This document shows positions 29,188-37,915 of a DNA stretch of 64,000 nt, piece by piece. This DNA is from Herbiconiux sp. VKM Ac-1786. GTDB lineage: Bacteria > Actinomycetota > Actinomycetes > Actinomycetales > Microbacteriaceae. Each line of letters starts with the position of its first letter. The stretch's first letter is position 1. The DNA lies in contig NZ_JADKSG010000002.1 in assembly GCF_015350805.1 (NCBI RefSeq), positions 310,001 through 374,000 of the forward strand. Reading direction: 5' to 3'. Position numbers and translations under genes: made by a program. The notes under the pieces are model-generated. The model worked only from the letters and a program-made list of their open reading frames with translations. It was not told the DNA's origin and ran no database searches.

Positions 29188-30537
29188 TCAGAGGTTCACG
29201 CGGTGGGCCACGTCGACCCCGCGGTAGGTGGTGTCGAGCACGATCTGACGGTCGTCGATCCAGCTCAGGTCGGTGTCGCGGTGCCGGGTGTGCAGCAGCA
29301 CGAGGTCGGCGTCGAACGCGACCGGGTCGACGATGCCCGCGAGGGAGCTGCCGCCGGCAAGGGCGACGCTGTCGAAGTGCGCGTCGAGGTAGCCGACGCG
29401 CGCTCCGCGCCGGATCAGCTCGTCGAGGATCTCGAGGGCGGGCGACTCCCGCAGGTCCTCCACGTCGGGCTTGTAGGCGATGCCCACCACGAGCACCCGG
29501 GCGCCCGTCATGCCGCGCCCCTGCTGGGAGAGCACGGTCTGCACCCGGTCGACCACGCGGTGGGGCCTGGCCGAGATCTCGGTCATGGCCTGGGTGATCA
29601 TCGGCGCCGCGACCCGCGAGCGCTTCAGCTGCCACAGCAGGTAGTGCGGGTCGCAGGGGATGCAGTGCCCGCCGACCCCGGGGCCGGGGAGGAAGGGCAT
29701 GAAGCCGTAGGGCTTCGTCGAGGCGGCGTCGATCACATCGGCGACGTCGATGTCGAGCGAGCTGCAGATGTCTGCGAACTCGTTGGCGAGGGCGATGTTG
29801 ACGGCGCGAAACGTGTTCTCCAGGAGCTTGGTCATCTCGGCCGCGGCGAGCGAGCGCACCCGGTGCACCGTCGTGACGTAGCGCAGCAGCAGCCGGGTCG
29901 CCTCCTCCTCGCACTGCGGCGTCGCCCCGCCCACGACGCGGGGCACCTCGTCGTGCCCGAACGACGCGTTGCCCGGGTCGATGCGCTCGGCGCTGAAGGC
30001 CACGAACACGTCGTTGCCGACGCTGAGGCCCATCTCGGTGAGCGGCTTCACCAGCAGGTCGTCGGTGCAGCCGACGTAGGTGGTGGAGGTCAGCATCAGC
30101 GTCTGCCCGGGGGTGACCGTCGAGAGGATGGTCGTGCACGCCGCCCGCAGGATGGACAGGTCGGGAACCAGGTGCTCGTCGATCGGGGTCGGCACGCAGA
30201 CGATCACGGCGGCCGCCCGGCGCAGCTGCTCGGGGTCGCTCGTGAGCACGAAGTCGGGGCGGTCGAGCGCCTCGGCCAGCCGCAGCCGGTCGCTGTCGAG
30301 CAGATCGGCGCCCTGGGCGCGGATCGTGTCGATGCGGCGGGCCGAGACGTCCAGCGCCAGCACCCGGCTGTGGCTGGCGTGGTAGGCGAGCGCCGTGGGC
30401 AGCCCCACGTAGCCGAGCCCCACGATCGCGACGTCGAAGTCGAACTCGTGGCGGGCCGGCGCCGCCAGCGGCGGTGCCATGGTGGCGAGCCACGCCTCCT
30501 CGTCGGTCGGCCGGCTGATGCTCTCGAACGTCGTCAT
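29188..30537 (-). CDS. UDP-N-acetylhexosamine 6-dehydrogenase (WbpA/WecC/TviB clade)
   Basis: 449 residues. It should oxidise the C6 hydroxyl of UDP-GlcNAc or UDP-ManNAc twice to the uronic acid using NAD. The NAD site is VAIVGLGYVGLPTALAYH. The catalytic cysteine lies in GPGVGGHCIPCDPHYLLW. That GGHCIP form marks the amino-sugar dehydrogenases; UDP-glucose dehydrogenases carry GGSCFPKD instead. A third block GIAYKPDVEDLRESPALEI is intact. I chose the second of two nearby ATGs (30537) because GAGGGGA lies 6 bases upstream. It is the first gene of the operon and is divergent from the GT2 synthase. Confidence 0.88.
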   Translation of the reverse strand: MTTFESISRPTDEEAWLATMAPPLAAPARHEFDFDVAIVGLGYVGLPTALAYHASHSRVLALDVSARRIDTIRAQGADLLDSDRLRLAEALDRPDFVLTSDPEQLRRAAAVIVCVPTPIDEHLVPDLSILRAACTTILSTVTPGQTLMLTSTTYVGCTDDLLVKPLTEMGLSVGNDVFVAFSAERIDPGNASFGHDEVPRVVGGATPQCEEEATRLLLRYVTTVHRVRSLAAAEMTKLLENTFRAVNIALANEFADICSSLDIDVADVIDAASTKPYGFMPFLPGPGVGGHCIPCDPHYLLWQLKRSRVAAPMITQAMTEISARPHRVVDRVQTVLSQQGRGMTGARVLVVGIAYKPDVEDLRESPALEILDELIRRGARVGYLDAHFDSVALAGGSSLAGIVDPVAFDADLVLLHTRHRDTDLSWIDDRQIVLDTTYRGVDVAHRVNL

Positions 30538-30867
30538 CGTCATTCCCCTCGTTGTCCGTGCGGACCTCTGTCCGTGGTGCGGACCGCCCTGCAGCGGCTG
30601 CAGTCGTCCTGGTGGGCGGATGAGCGGAACGTCCGGCTCTGGCCCCCGGTCCTCACCATCCGCGGCGGCGGCTGGCGTCGTCAACGCGATCGGCGAGGAG
30701 TGCGGGTTCCCCCGCGGGGTTGGCGTGGGCTTGCGGTCGCGGTCGCGGGGTTTGCGGCTTCCCGCACGAGGACGGCGGGATCCGGGCCCGACCGCCCGCC
30801 CGGTCCGCCCCTACCGTGGAGGGACGCGAGGAGGCTTCTCCCCGCGCGAGGCGGGAGGGAGCCCTCG
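30538..30867. promoter_or_regulatory. Divergent control region of the polysaccharide locus
   Basis: 330 bases between the dehydrogenase and synthase starts. Next to the dehydrogenase are two inverted repeats: GTCCG-TG-CGGAC (30554..30565) and GTCCG-TGGTG-CGGAC (30570..30584). Both contain GTGCGGAC or GGTGCGGAC, related to the TGCGG half-sites before the deacetylase gene. The synthase has a strong ribosome site GGGAGGGA. No convincing -35/-10 pair was found on either strand; the region is GC-rich throughout. It carries no ORF that I believe. Confidence 0.4.
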
Positions 30868-32172
30868 ATGTCGGCGTTCGTGATCACCCTGCTGCTCGTC
30901 TTCGGGCTGAGCACCCTCATCTGGACGACCGCGGGCGTCATCCGCCTCGTCGCCGCCCGGCTGGCCCCGCTCCGCCGGGTCACCCACCGTCCCACCGGGG
31001 AGCCGCCCGTCACCACTCTCGCCGCGGGCCGGCCCGACCGCGACCGGGTCGCCGTGCTGATGGCCGCGCACAACGAGGAGCCCGTGATCGGCGGCACCCT
31101 GGCGGCGCTCCAGGCCCTGCAGGCGGGCGTGCAGCTCTTCCTGGTCAGCGACGGCTCCACCGACGCCACCGCCGACATCGCCCGCGAGCACGGCGCGACG
31201 GTGCTCGAGCTGAACCCGAACCGCGGCAAGGCGGGAGCGCTGGTGGAGGCCATCCGGCACTTCGAGCTCGCCGAGCGCTTCGACGTCGTGATGCTGCTGG
31301 ACGCCGACACCCGGCTCGCCCCCGACTACTTCGAGACGGGCCTCCGGGCCTTCGACGACCCCGGGGTGGTGGCCGTCGCGGGGCGGGCGACGACGCTGCT
31401 CACCCCGCGCTCGCCCACGCGGGCCGGGCGCATCCTCGTGGCCTACCGGGAGCGCGTGTACGTCGCCATGCAGTACCTGTTCAAGTTCGGCCAGGCGGGA
31501 CGCTTCGTGAACGTGGTGCCGATCGTGCCCGGCTTCGCCAGCATGTACCGCACGCGCATCCTGGCCGACATCGACATCGCGGCCCCGGGCCTGAAGATCG
31601 AGGACTACAACATGACCTTCGAGGTGCACGCCAAGCGCCTCGGCCGCATCGCCTTCCACCCGCACAGCGCCATCGCGCACACGCAGGACCCGGATGAACT
31701 CGTCGACTACGTCAAGCAGGTCGAGCGCTGGAACCTCGGCTTCTGGCAGACCGTGCTGCGGCACCGGTTCCGGCTGAGCGCGTTCTGGCTCTCGCTCGGG
31801 CTGTTCATCGTCGAGCTGCTGGTCTCGAGCGTCGTGCTCGTGCTCGTGCTGCCGGTGATCGCGGTGTCGACGGCGGTCACCCTCGCGGGCGGGCTCGGGC
31901 TCCCGGCGGGCGAGCCGCTCGACGGGCTGGCGGATGCTCTGCCCCCGCTCGCGCTGGTGCTCGGTGTCGTCGTGCCCGACTACCTCCTCACGCTGCTCGC
32001 CGCCGTCGTGTCGCGCCGGGTGGCCTATCTCGCCTACGGACTCGTCTTCCCGCTGCTGCGGGTGACCGACGCCCTGCTCTGCCTGGTGGCGCTGTACAAG
32101 GCGGCGTTCCGGCGGTCGACGGGGCAGTGGACGAGCCCGTCGCGGCGGCCGGTCGCCGCTCCCGTCGCCTGA
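30868..32172 (+). CDS. Processive family 2 glycosyltransferase (polysaccharide synthase)
   Basis: 434 residues. One N-terminal membrane helix (about residues 4-28), a cytoplasmic GT-A domain, then about four C-terminal helices (residues 300-420). The catalytic set is complete: DGSTDATADIA, the metal-binding LDADT, IEDYNMTFE, and the processivity motif QVERW. This layout is that of synthases such as hyaluronan or PNAG synthases, which polymerise UDP-sugars and pass the chain through their own membrane channel. The divergent operon makes amino-sugar and amino-uronate precursors, so a GlcNAc- and aminouronate-containing polymer is the natural guess. ATG at 30868 is chosen for GGGAGGGA 7 bases upstream. 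No separate flippase or polymerase gene is seen. Confidence 0.88.
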   Translation: MSAFVITLLLVFGLSTLIWTTAGVIRLVAARLAPLRRVTHRPTGEPPVTTLAAGRPDRDRVAVLMAAHNEEPVIGGTLAALQALQAGVQLFLVSDGSTDATADIAREHGATVLELNPNRGKAGALVEAIRHFELAERFDVVMLLDADTRLAPDYFETGLRAFDDPGVVAVAGRATTLLTPRSPTRAGRILVAYRERVYVAMQYLFKFGQAGRFVNVVPIVPGFASMYRTRILADIDIAAPGLKIEDYNMTFEVHAKRLGRIAFHPHSAIAHTQDPDELVDYVKQVERWNLGFWQTVLRHRFRLSAFWLSLGLFIVELLVSSVVLVLVLPVIAVSTAVTLAGGLGLPAGEPLDGLADALPPLALVLGVVVPDYLLTLLAAVVSRRVAYLAYGLVFPLLRVTDALLCLVALYKAAFRRSTGQWTSPSRRPVAAPVA

Positions 32173-32209
32173 GGGCGGCGGGCCGGCGTCAGCCCGCCGC
32201 GGGCGCTCG

Positions 32210-34858
32210 TCAGTTCAGCAGCGACGCCAGGTGCGAGCGCGAGCGGGCCCCCACCTTGCGGTAGATGTGCGTCAGCCGCAGCTCGACGGTGCGCAGCGAG
32301 ATGAACAGCTCGCCGGCGATCTCGCGATTGCGAAGACCCCGCCTGACCAACTCGGCGATCACCCGCTCCTCGGCCTTCAGGAGGGCCAGGATGCTGTCGG
32401 CGTCGCGCACGACGACCGGCTCACCGGCCGAGGCGCGGCGGGCCCAGAGGGTGGCGCCCGCCCGCTCGAAGGTGGCGGCGGCCATGGCGAGGGCGGCCTC
32501 GGACTCGCCCCGGAGGCCGAGCCGCGAGAGCCGGTCGCCCTGGACGGTGAGCATGCGGCCGAGCTCGTAGTCGCAGGCGCGCTCCTCGTGCAGGGTGACG
32601 GCGGCGGCGAGCTGCGCCGGCGCCTCGTCGTCGGGGGCGAGCATCGCGGCCGAGCGCGCCACCGCGAGCTCGAGCCACTCGCTCGGTCGTTCGTGCTGCT
32701 GCCGGAGCAGCCGCTGCATCACCGCCTCGGCCTCGGTGCGGCGGTCGGAGAGCACGTAGGCCTCGATCAGGTTCGCCGAGTGCCGCACCAGGCCGGGGTT
32801 CTCGATCTGCACCGAGCCCGCGTCGGCGAGGCCGAGCAGACGCACGGCCTCGTCGATGTCGCGCCGGAGCAGCGCGTCGGTGCCGAGGAAGGTCGACAGG
32901 CGCGCCAGCACCGCGGGGTTCCGCTCGGCCGAGGCGAGGGCCGAGCACTCCTCGGCGAGCTCCTGGGCCTCGTCGTGGAGTCCCAGCGTCAGGGCGTGCC
33001 AGGTCATCGCGAGGGTGCGTGCGGCGTGCGGCGGTTCGCTGTCGACGGGCTCGGCCGTCCAGTTATCGACCACGGCGTGCGCCCGGTGGAAGTCGCCGGC
33101 GCGGATCTCGTTGATCAGGGAGAGGCTCCAGGCCCAGGAGCGCGCGAGGTGCTCGGTGGGATGGTCGTGCAGGACGACGTTCACGACCCGCCGGGCCTGG
33201 GCGTAGCGCTCCTGGTAGCAGAGCACCGTCGCGAAGGCGATCAGCGAGCCGACGGGCAGGTCGTGCAGCTCGTCGGAGCTCAGCCGGGCGGCGACCGGAC
33301 GCACCTCCTCGCGGCCGTCGATCGCGTCGATCATGCCGCTCGCGTCGATGAACCCGGCCGGGGCCGCGCCGCCCGCTTTCGCCACGAACAGAGCGGCGAG
33401 GCGCTGCCAGCGGCGGGCCTCCTCGAGGTCCCACCGCCCGCTGTGGAACGAGGACACCATGCTGAGCAGCTCGGCCGCACCGACCGGGTCGTCGTCGCCG
33501 TACAGGCTCACGGACGACTCGACGTCGTCGGTCGGCACGACGTGACTGCGGGAGAGCTCGATGCCGATGCGGGTGGAGGCGAGCTTCAGGCTGAGCGCGG
33601 GGGACGGGACGTCGACGCGCACCCGGGCGAGGTAGCGGGAGGCGAGGTCGAGCATGCCCTGCAGCGCGAGCACCGACGCGAAGCGGTGCAGACCGCGGTG
33701 GGCGCGGCTCAGCTCGGGCTCGATCAGCAGTGCCCGTTCGGCGAACTCGACCGCGGCGTCGGTCTCGCCGTCCTCGGCGAGGGCCGAGGCCGCGTCGAGC
33801 AGGCCGCCGACCGCCGCCCGGCCCGTGGGGCTGAAGCTCTCGTGCCAGGCGCGGTTGCGTCCGCGGGGGCCGTCGGCTCCGGCGGCGAGGGCGGCGAGCT
33901 CCTGGTGCCGGTCGCGACGGCGGTGCGGTTCGAGGCTCCAGTACAGGTACGAGCGCAGCAGAGGGTCGTGCATCCGCACCACCTGACCGTGCACGTCGAC
34001 GAGGCCGGAGTAGAGCAGCTCCTCGAGCGCGTCGACGCGCGTGACGTCGTCGCCCGTGATGAGCCCCACGTCGCTGAGCGATGCCATGGCCACGTCGTCG
34101 GCGACGGCACGGGCGACGGGGGAGAGGGGGTCCAGGAGCTCGGCCGCGAGGGCTTTCGTGGCCTTCGGCGGCCGCATCGGCAGCACCAGCGCCTCGCGCC
34201 CGACGATCTGGTCGCGGGTCAGCGCGCGGGCCGACTGCTCCACCACGAGCGGGTTGCCGCCGCTGCGGGCGGCCAGGATCTGCACCGTGCCCGCGTCGGC
34301 GACCGGGCCGAGCTCGCCCTGCACCAGCTCGGCGGCCTCGGCGAAGCTGAGCGGCGCGAGCGGCGACTCGCGGAACGCGAGCATGTGGTCGCCGCCGAGC
34401 CGCTTGGCGGTCGCGACGAAGCGGAGGCCGGTGCCGGCGAGCCGCCCGGCCATGAAGCCGATCAGGGTCTGGCTGATCTCGTCCATGCGGTCGAGGTCGT
34501 CGATCAGGATGAGCAGCGGCGGCAGCCCGAGCCCGCGGAGCATCGTCAGCAGGTCGCGGGCCGCCGCGAAGACCTGCTGCGGCTCCGTCGAGCGCAGGGT
34601 GAAGCGGCCCGCGAACTCGACGGCGCGCGGATCGTCGATCGACGCGAACACCGCGGAGAAGCCCGAGAGCGGCCAGGCCGCCTCGGCGGGGTTCGTCTGC
34701 ACCAGCACGGCGTGCAGCACCGAGCGGTCGAGCGCCTCCTGCATGAGCCGCGACTTGCCGATGCCGTGCTCGCCGGTGAAGACGAGCGCCCCGCCGGCGG
34801 CCGACGCGGCGAGGCGCGCGATCGCATCGAGCTCGACGGCTCTGGCGAGGAATTTCAT
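32210..34858 (-). CDS. Large LuxR-family (LAL/MalT-type) ATP-binding transcriptional regulator
   Basis: 882 residues. An N-terminal AAA/NACHT-like ATPase has Walker A GEHGIGKSR and Walker B LLILIDDLDRMD. A long helical-repeat region of TPR type with Ala-rich helices (about 350-800) follows. The C-terminal LuxR helix-turn-helix (RRGLRNREIAGELFISLRTV) binds DNA. LAL regulators integrate a signal through the ATPase/TPR part. The ATG at 34858 is preferred to a TTG 12 bases upstream because GGAG lies 7 bases before it. It lies between the synthase and the deacetylase, convergent with the first and divergent from the second, so it is a likely local regulator of the polysaccharide genes. Confidence 0.88.
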   Translation of the reverse strand: MKFLARAVELDAIARLAASAAGGALVFTGEHGIGKSRLMQEALDRSVLHAVLVQTNPAEAAWPLSGFSAVFASIDDPRAVEFAGRFTLRSTEPQQVFAAARDLLTMLRGLGLPPLLILIDDLDRMDEISQTLIGFMAGRLAGTGLRFVATAKRLGGDHMLAFRESPLAPLSFAEAAELVQGELGPVADAGTVQILAARSGGNPLVVEQSARALTRDQIVGREALVLPMRPPKATKALAAELLDPLSPVARAVADDVAMASLSDVGLITGDDVTRVDALEELLYSGLVDVHGQVVRMHDPLLRSYLYWSLEPHRRRDRHQELAALAAGADGPRGRNRAWHESFSPTGRAAVGGLLDAASALAEDGETDAAVEFAERALLIEPELSRAHRGLHRFASVLALQGMLDLASRYLARVRVDVPSPALSLKLASTRIGIELSRSHVVPTDDVESSVSLYGDDDPVGAAELLSMVSSFHSGRWDLEEARRWQRLAALFVAKAGGAAPAGFIDASGMIDAIDGREEVRPVAARLSSDELHDLPVGSLIAFATVLCYQERYAQARRVVNVVLHDHPTEHLARSWAWSLSLINEIRAGDFHRAHAVVDNWTAEPVDSEPPHAARTLAMTWHALTLGLHDEAQELAEECSALASAERNPAVLARLSTFLGTDALLRRDIDEAVRLLGLADAGSVQIENPGLVRHSANLIEAYVLSDRRTEAEAVMQRLLRQQHERPSEWLELAVARSAAMLAPDDEAPAQLAAAVTLHEERACDYELGRMLTVQGDRLSRLGLRGESEAALAMAAATFERAGATLWARRASAGEPVVVRDADSILALLKAEERVIAELVRRGLRNREIAGELFISLRTVELRLTHIYRKVGARSRSHLASLLN

Positions 34859-35178
34859 GCAGCGCTCCAATGGGCTCGGATGAGCGTCACATCGAGCCGA
34901 GAGTTCCTCCGACGTCCCCCAACGAAGTGGAATCGACAGTCGCCACGAAGTAGGGACATTGTGCTCCTGCCGGGCGTGTCGGCGCGAGCAATCTCAGCGC
35001 CTGCACAGAAGTAGTGCGGATAACCGCATCGGAACCGCATCCCCGGGGTGCGGGAAAGGTGCGTGAGCGGGGCTCTCCGGCGCTGTTACCGTCGCCCCTG
35101 GAACGCCCTCCGCGTTCCGCCGTCGTCGCCGCCGTCTGGGGGCAGGGCGCCGGCTCCGGCAGCAACAGGGGGTCGAAG
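34859..35178. promoter_or_regulatory. Divergent region between the LAL regulator and the deacetylase, with clustered half-sites
   Basis: 320 bases. Four TGCGG/CCGCA half-sites lie within 40 bases: TGCGG-ATAA-CCGCA (35015..35028) and CCGCA-T-CCCCGGGG-TGCGG (35035..35053). A third inverted repeat GGAACGC-CCTCC-GCGTTCC lies at 35100..35118. The pattern suggests a dimeric regulator, possibly the adjacent LAL protein. No clear -35/-10 pair was found and no gene is believed here. Confidence 0.45.
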
Positions 35179-37725
35179 ATGACCGAGTCCACAGTCCATT
35201 CCCGGCGGTTCACCGCCGGCCTGCTCTCCATCGCGGTGGCGGCGGCGGCCCTCGTCGGGTTCGCCGTCGTCGCCCCGGCGGCCCCCGCGCAGGCGGCGGG
35301 CAGCACCGTCGTCTCGCTGACCTTCGACGACGGCAACGCCGACCAACTGGCGGCCGCCGCCACGATGAACGCGAAGGGCCTGAAGGGCACCTTCTACCTC
35401 ATCTCGGGCTACGTCGACCAGCCGGGCTACCTCACCCGCCCCGAGGTCGCCACCATCGCCGGTGCGGGCAACGAGATCGGCGGGCACACGGTGCACCACC
35501 TCGACCTCGCCACCCTCGGAGCCGACGACGTGAAGCGCGAGGTCTGCAACGACCGGGTGAACCTCACCAACTGGGGCTACTCGGTGACGAGCTTCGCCTA
35601 TCCCTTCGCCTCGTCGACGCCCGCGGTGCAGCAGACGGTCGCCGACTGCGGCTACAACACCGCCCGCGGCCTCGGCGACCTGAAGACGGCGCCCGGTACG
35701 CCCTGTGCCGACTGCGCGGTCTCCGAGACCCTGCCGCCGGCCGACCCGACGCTCACGGCCGCGGCCGACCAGGTCGACAGCACCTGGGACCTCGCCCGCC
35801 TGCAGTCCACCGTCACCGCGGCCGACGCGGTCGGTGGCTGGGTGCAGCTGACGTTCCACCACATCTGCGCCTCGACCTGTGACACCTCGCCCGAGAACGC
35901 CACGATCAGCTCGGCGCTGTTCGACGAGTTCACCACCTGGCTCGCCCAGTGGCAGGCGGGCGGCAACGGCACCGTCAAGACCGTGCAGCAGGCGGTCGGC
36001 GGAGCGGTCAAGCCCGTCGTCGCCGGCCCTCCGCTCGCTCCGGCCCCCGGCCCCGGCGAGAACGGTGTCACGAACCCGAGCCTGGAGACCCCGGGCGCCG
36101 TCGCGAACATCCCGCAGTGCTGGTGGGGCTCGAGCTTCGGCTCCAACACGCCCGTCTTCAGCACCGTCACCCCGGGTCGCACCGGGGCCACTGCCGAGAA
36201 GGTCACCGTGACCAACTACGTCGACGGCGACGCGAAGCTGCTCGCCCTGTTCGACGAATCCGGATGCTCGCCCACGGTCACCCCGGGCGCGACCTACTCC
36301 CTCCGGGCGTTCTACATGTCCACCGCGAACACCCAGTTCGCCGTCTACACCCGCGACACCCTGGGCGTCTGGAAGTACTGGACGTCGAGCCCCCTGTTCG
36401 CCCCCGCCACCATCTACACCGAGGCGAACTTCACCACCCCGGCCATCCCGGCCGACGTCACCGGCATCAGCTTCGGCCTGAACATCACCGCCAACGGCGA
36501 GCTGATCACCGACGACTACGCCCTCTACGACAGCAACGGTGCCCCGCTCCTGGCGATCAGCCCCGTGCTGCCGACCGTGGCCGGCACCGCGCAGGTCGGT
36601 GCGGTGCTCACCGCGACGGTCGCGCCCTGGGCTCCGGCCCCGGTGGCGCTGACCTACCAGTGGAAGCGCAACGGCACGGCGATCGCCGGTGCCACCGGCC
36701 TCAGCTACGTGCCCACCACCGCCGACGTCGGGGCCACGCTCACCATCGCGGTGTCGGGTACGAAGGACGGCTACGCGCCGCTGACCGCGACCTCCGCGGC
36801 CACGGCGGCGGTGCAGCCGGCGGATGCCAAGACGGTGCGCTACGACGGCCCCGACCGCTTCGCCACCTCGGCGGCGGCCTCGGCCGGCGTGTTCTCGCCC
36901 GGAGTGGCGGTGGCCTACATCGCCTCGGGCGAGACCTTCGCCGACGCGCTGTCGGCCGGTCCCGCCGCCGGAGCGCAGGGCGGCCCGGTGCTGCTCGTCA
37001 CCAAGAACGCCGTTCCGACGGTGATCGCGGCCGAGCTCGCCCGGCTGAAGCCGGCGAAGATCGTGGTGCTCGGCGGCACCGCGGCGATCGCGGAGAGCGT
37101 CGTCACCTCGCTCAAGGCGACCGCGCCGACCACCCGCATCGCCGGTGCCGACCGCTTCGCGGTCTCGGCGGCGGTGTCGAAGGCGGTGTTCGCCCCGAAC
37201 GCCCCCGTGGTCTACGTGGCCTCCGGCGCGAACTACCCCGACGCCCTGTCGGGCGGTGCCGCGGCCGGTCTGAAGAAGGCTCCGCTGCTCCTGGTGACGC
37301 CGACCTCGGTGCCCGCGGCCATCGCGACCGAGCTGGGGCGGCTGAAGCCCGCGAAGATCGTGATGCTCGGCGGCACCGTGTCGCTCTCGCCCGCGGTCGA
37401 GAAGGCGCTGAAGGCGATCGCCCCCACGACCCGCATCGCGGGTGCCGACCGCTTCGTGGTCTCGGCGGCGGTGTCGGCGGCGACCTTCACCCCGGGCGTG
37501 CCCGTGGTCTACCTGGTGTCGGGTCAGAACTTCCCCGACGCCCTGTCCGGCGCCGCGGCGGCCACCAAGCAGGGCGGGCCGGTGCTGCTCGTCACGCGGG
37601 ACAGCATCCCGGCGGCCGTGAAGGCGGAGCTCGACCGGTTGAACCCCGGCAAGATCGTCATCGTCGGTGGCACCCAAGCGGTGTCGGCGGCGGTGGCCAC
37701 GGCCGCGGGGTCGTACGTGTCCTGA
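35179..37725 (+). CDS. Secreted NodB polysaccharide deacetylase with cell-wall-binding repeats
   Basis: 848 residues. Signal peptide (about 1-41, ending APAQAAG). NodB deacetylase domain (about 45-240) with metal residues in LTFDDG, HTVHH (motif 2) and FAYPF (motif 3). A carbohydrate-binding-like beta domain (about 300-455) follows, then an Ig-like domain (about 460-550). Last come three CW_binding_2 repeats (about 555-848), each with a RYDGPDRFATSAA or RIAGADRF lead and an LLVT...KIVxLGG core, as in clostridial wall proteins. It should remove N-acetyl groups from a surface glycan while bound to the wall. Next to an amino-sugar polymer locus, the product of that locus is the likely substrate. 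The ATG at 35179 gives the signal peptide directly. Confidence 0.9.
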   Translation: MTESTVHSRRFTAGLLSIAVAAAALVGFAVVAPAAPAQAAGSTVVSLTFDDGNADQLAAAATMNAKGLKGTFYLISGYVDQPGYLTRPEVATIAGAGNEIGGHTVHHLDLATLGADDVKREVCNDRVNLTNWGYSVTSFAYPFASSTPAVQQTVADCGYNTARGLGDLKTAPGTPCADCAVSETLPPADPTLTAAADQVDSTWDLARLQSTVTAADAVGGWVQLTFHHICASTCDTSPENATISSALFDEFTTWLAQWQAGGNGTVKTVQQAVGGAVKPVVAGPPLAPAPGPGENGVTNPSLETPGAVANIPQCWWGSSFGSNTPVFSTVTPGRTGATAEKVTVTNYVDGDAKLLALFDESGCSPTVTPGATYSLRAFYMSTANTQFAVYTRDTLGVWKYWTSSPLFAPATIYTEANFTTPAIPADVTGISFGLNITANGELITDDYALYDSNGAPLLAISPVLPTVAGTAQVGAVLTATVAPWAPAPVALTYQWKRNGTAIAGATGLSYVPTTADVGATLTIAVSGTKDGYAPLTATSAATAAVQPADAKTVRYDGPDRFATSAAASAGVFSPGVAVAYIASGETFADALSAGPAAGAQGGPVLLVTKNAVPTVIAAELARLKPAKIVVLGGTAAIAESVVTSLKATAPTTRIAGADRFAVSAAVSKAVFAPNAPVVYVASGANYPDALSGGAAAGLKKAPLLLVTPTSVPAAIATELGRLKPAKIVMLGGTVSLSPAVEKALKAIAPTTRIAGADRFVVSAAVSAATFTPGVPVVYLVSGQNFPDALSGAAAATKQGGPVLLVTRDSIPAAVKAELDRLNPGKIVIVGGTQAVSAAVATAAGSYVS

Positions 37726-37751
37726 CACGCACGACTCGCGCGACGCGGCCG

Positions 37752-37784
37752 GCCGGCGGTCATCCCTGCGGGGGTGCCGCCGGC
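37752..37784 (+). terminator. Hairpin terminator after the deacetylase
   Basis: GCCGGCGG and CCGCCGGC form an 8-base-pair outer stem, with CCC/GGG pairing inside the loop, 26 bases after the deacetylase stop. Confidence 0.55.
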
Positions 37785-37915
37785 ATCCGCGTGTCCGGCC
37801 GACACCCGTCGACACCGGTTGGACCCCGGGCCCCCCGCGTGCCAGGATGCTGGTAGCGCTCTCAGCCTGTATCCGTGCCGGATCCAGGGAGACCGGGGCG
37901 CGAGAGGATCTCGGC

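Noticed and set aside
32231-35014. 927-codon open frame antisense to the LAL regulator
   Set aside because: Arg/Gly/Val-rich shadow without motif; the LAL gene on the other strand has clear domains.
25353-37800. Integrated genomic island flanked by tRNA-Ala attachment sites
   Set aside because: The position is suggestive, but I saw no second copy of the tRNA 3' end, no integrase and no base-composition shift.
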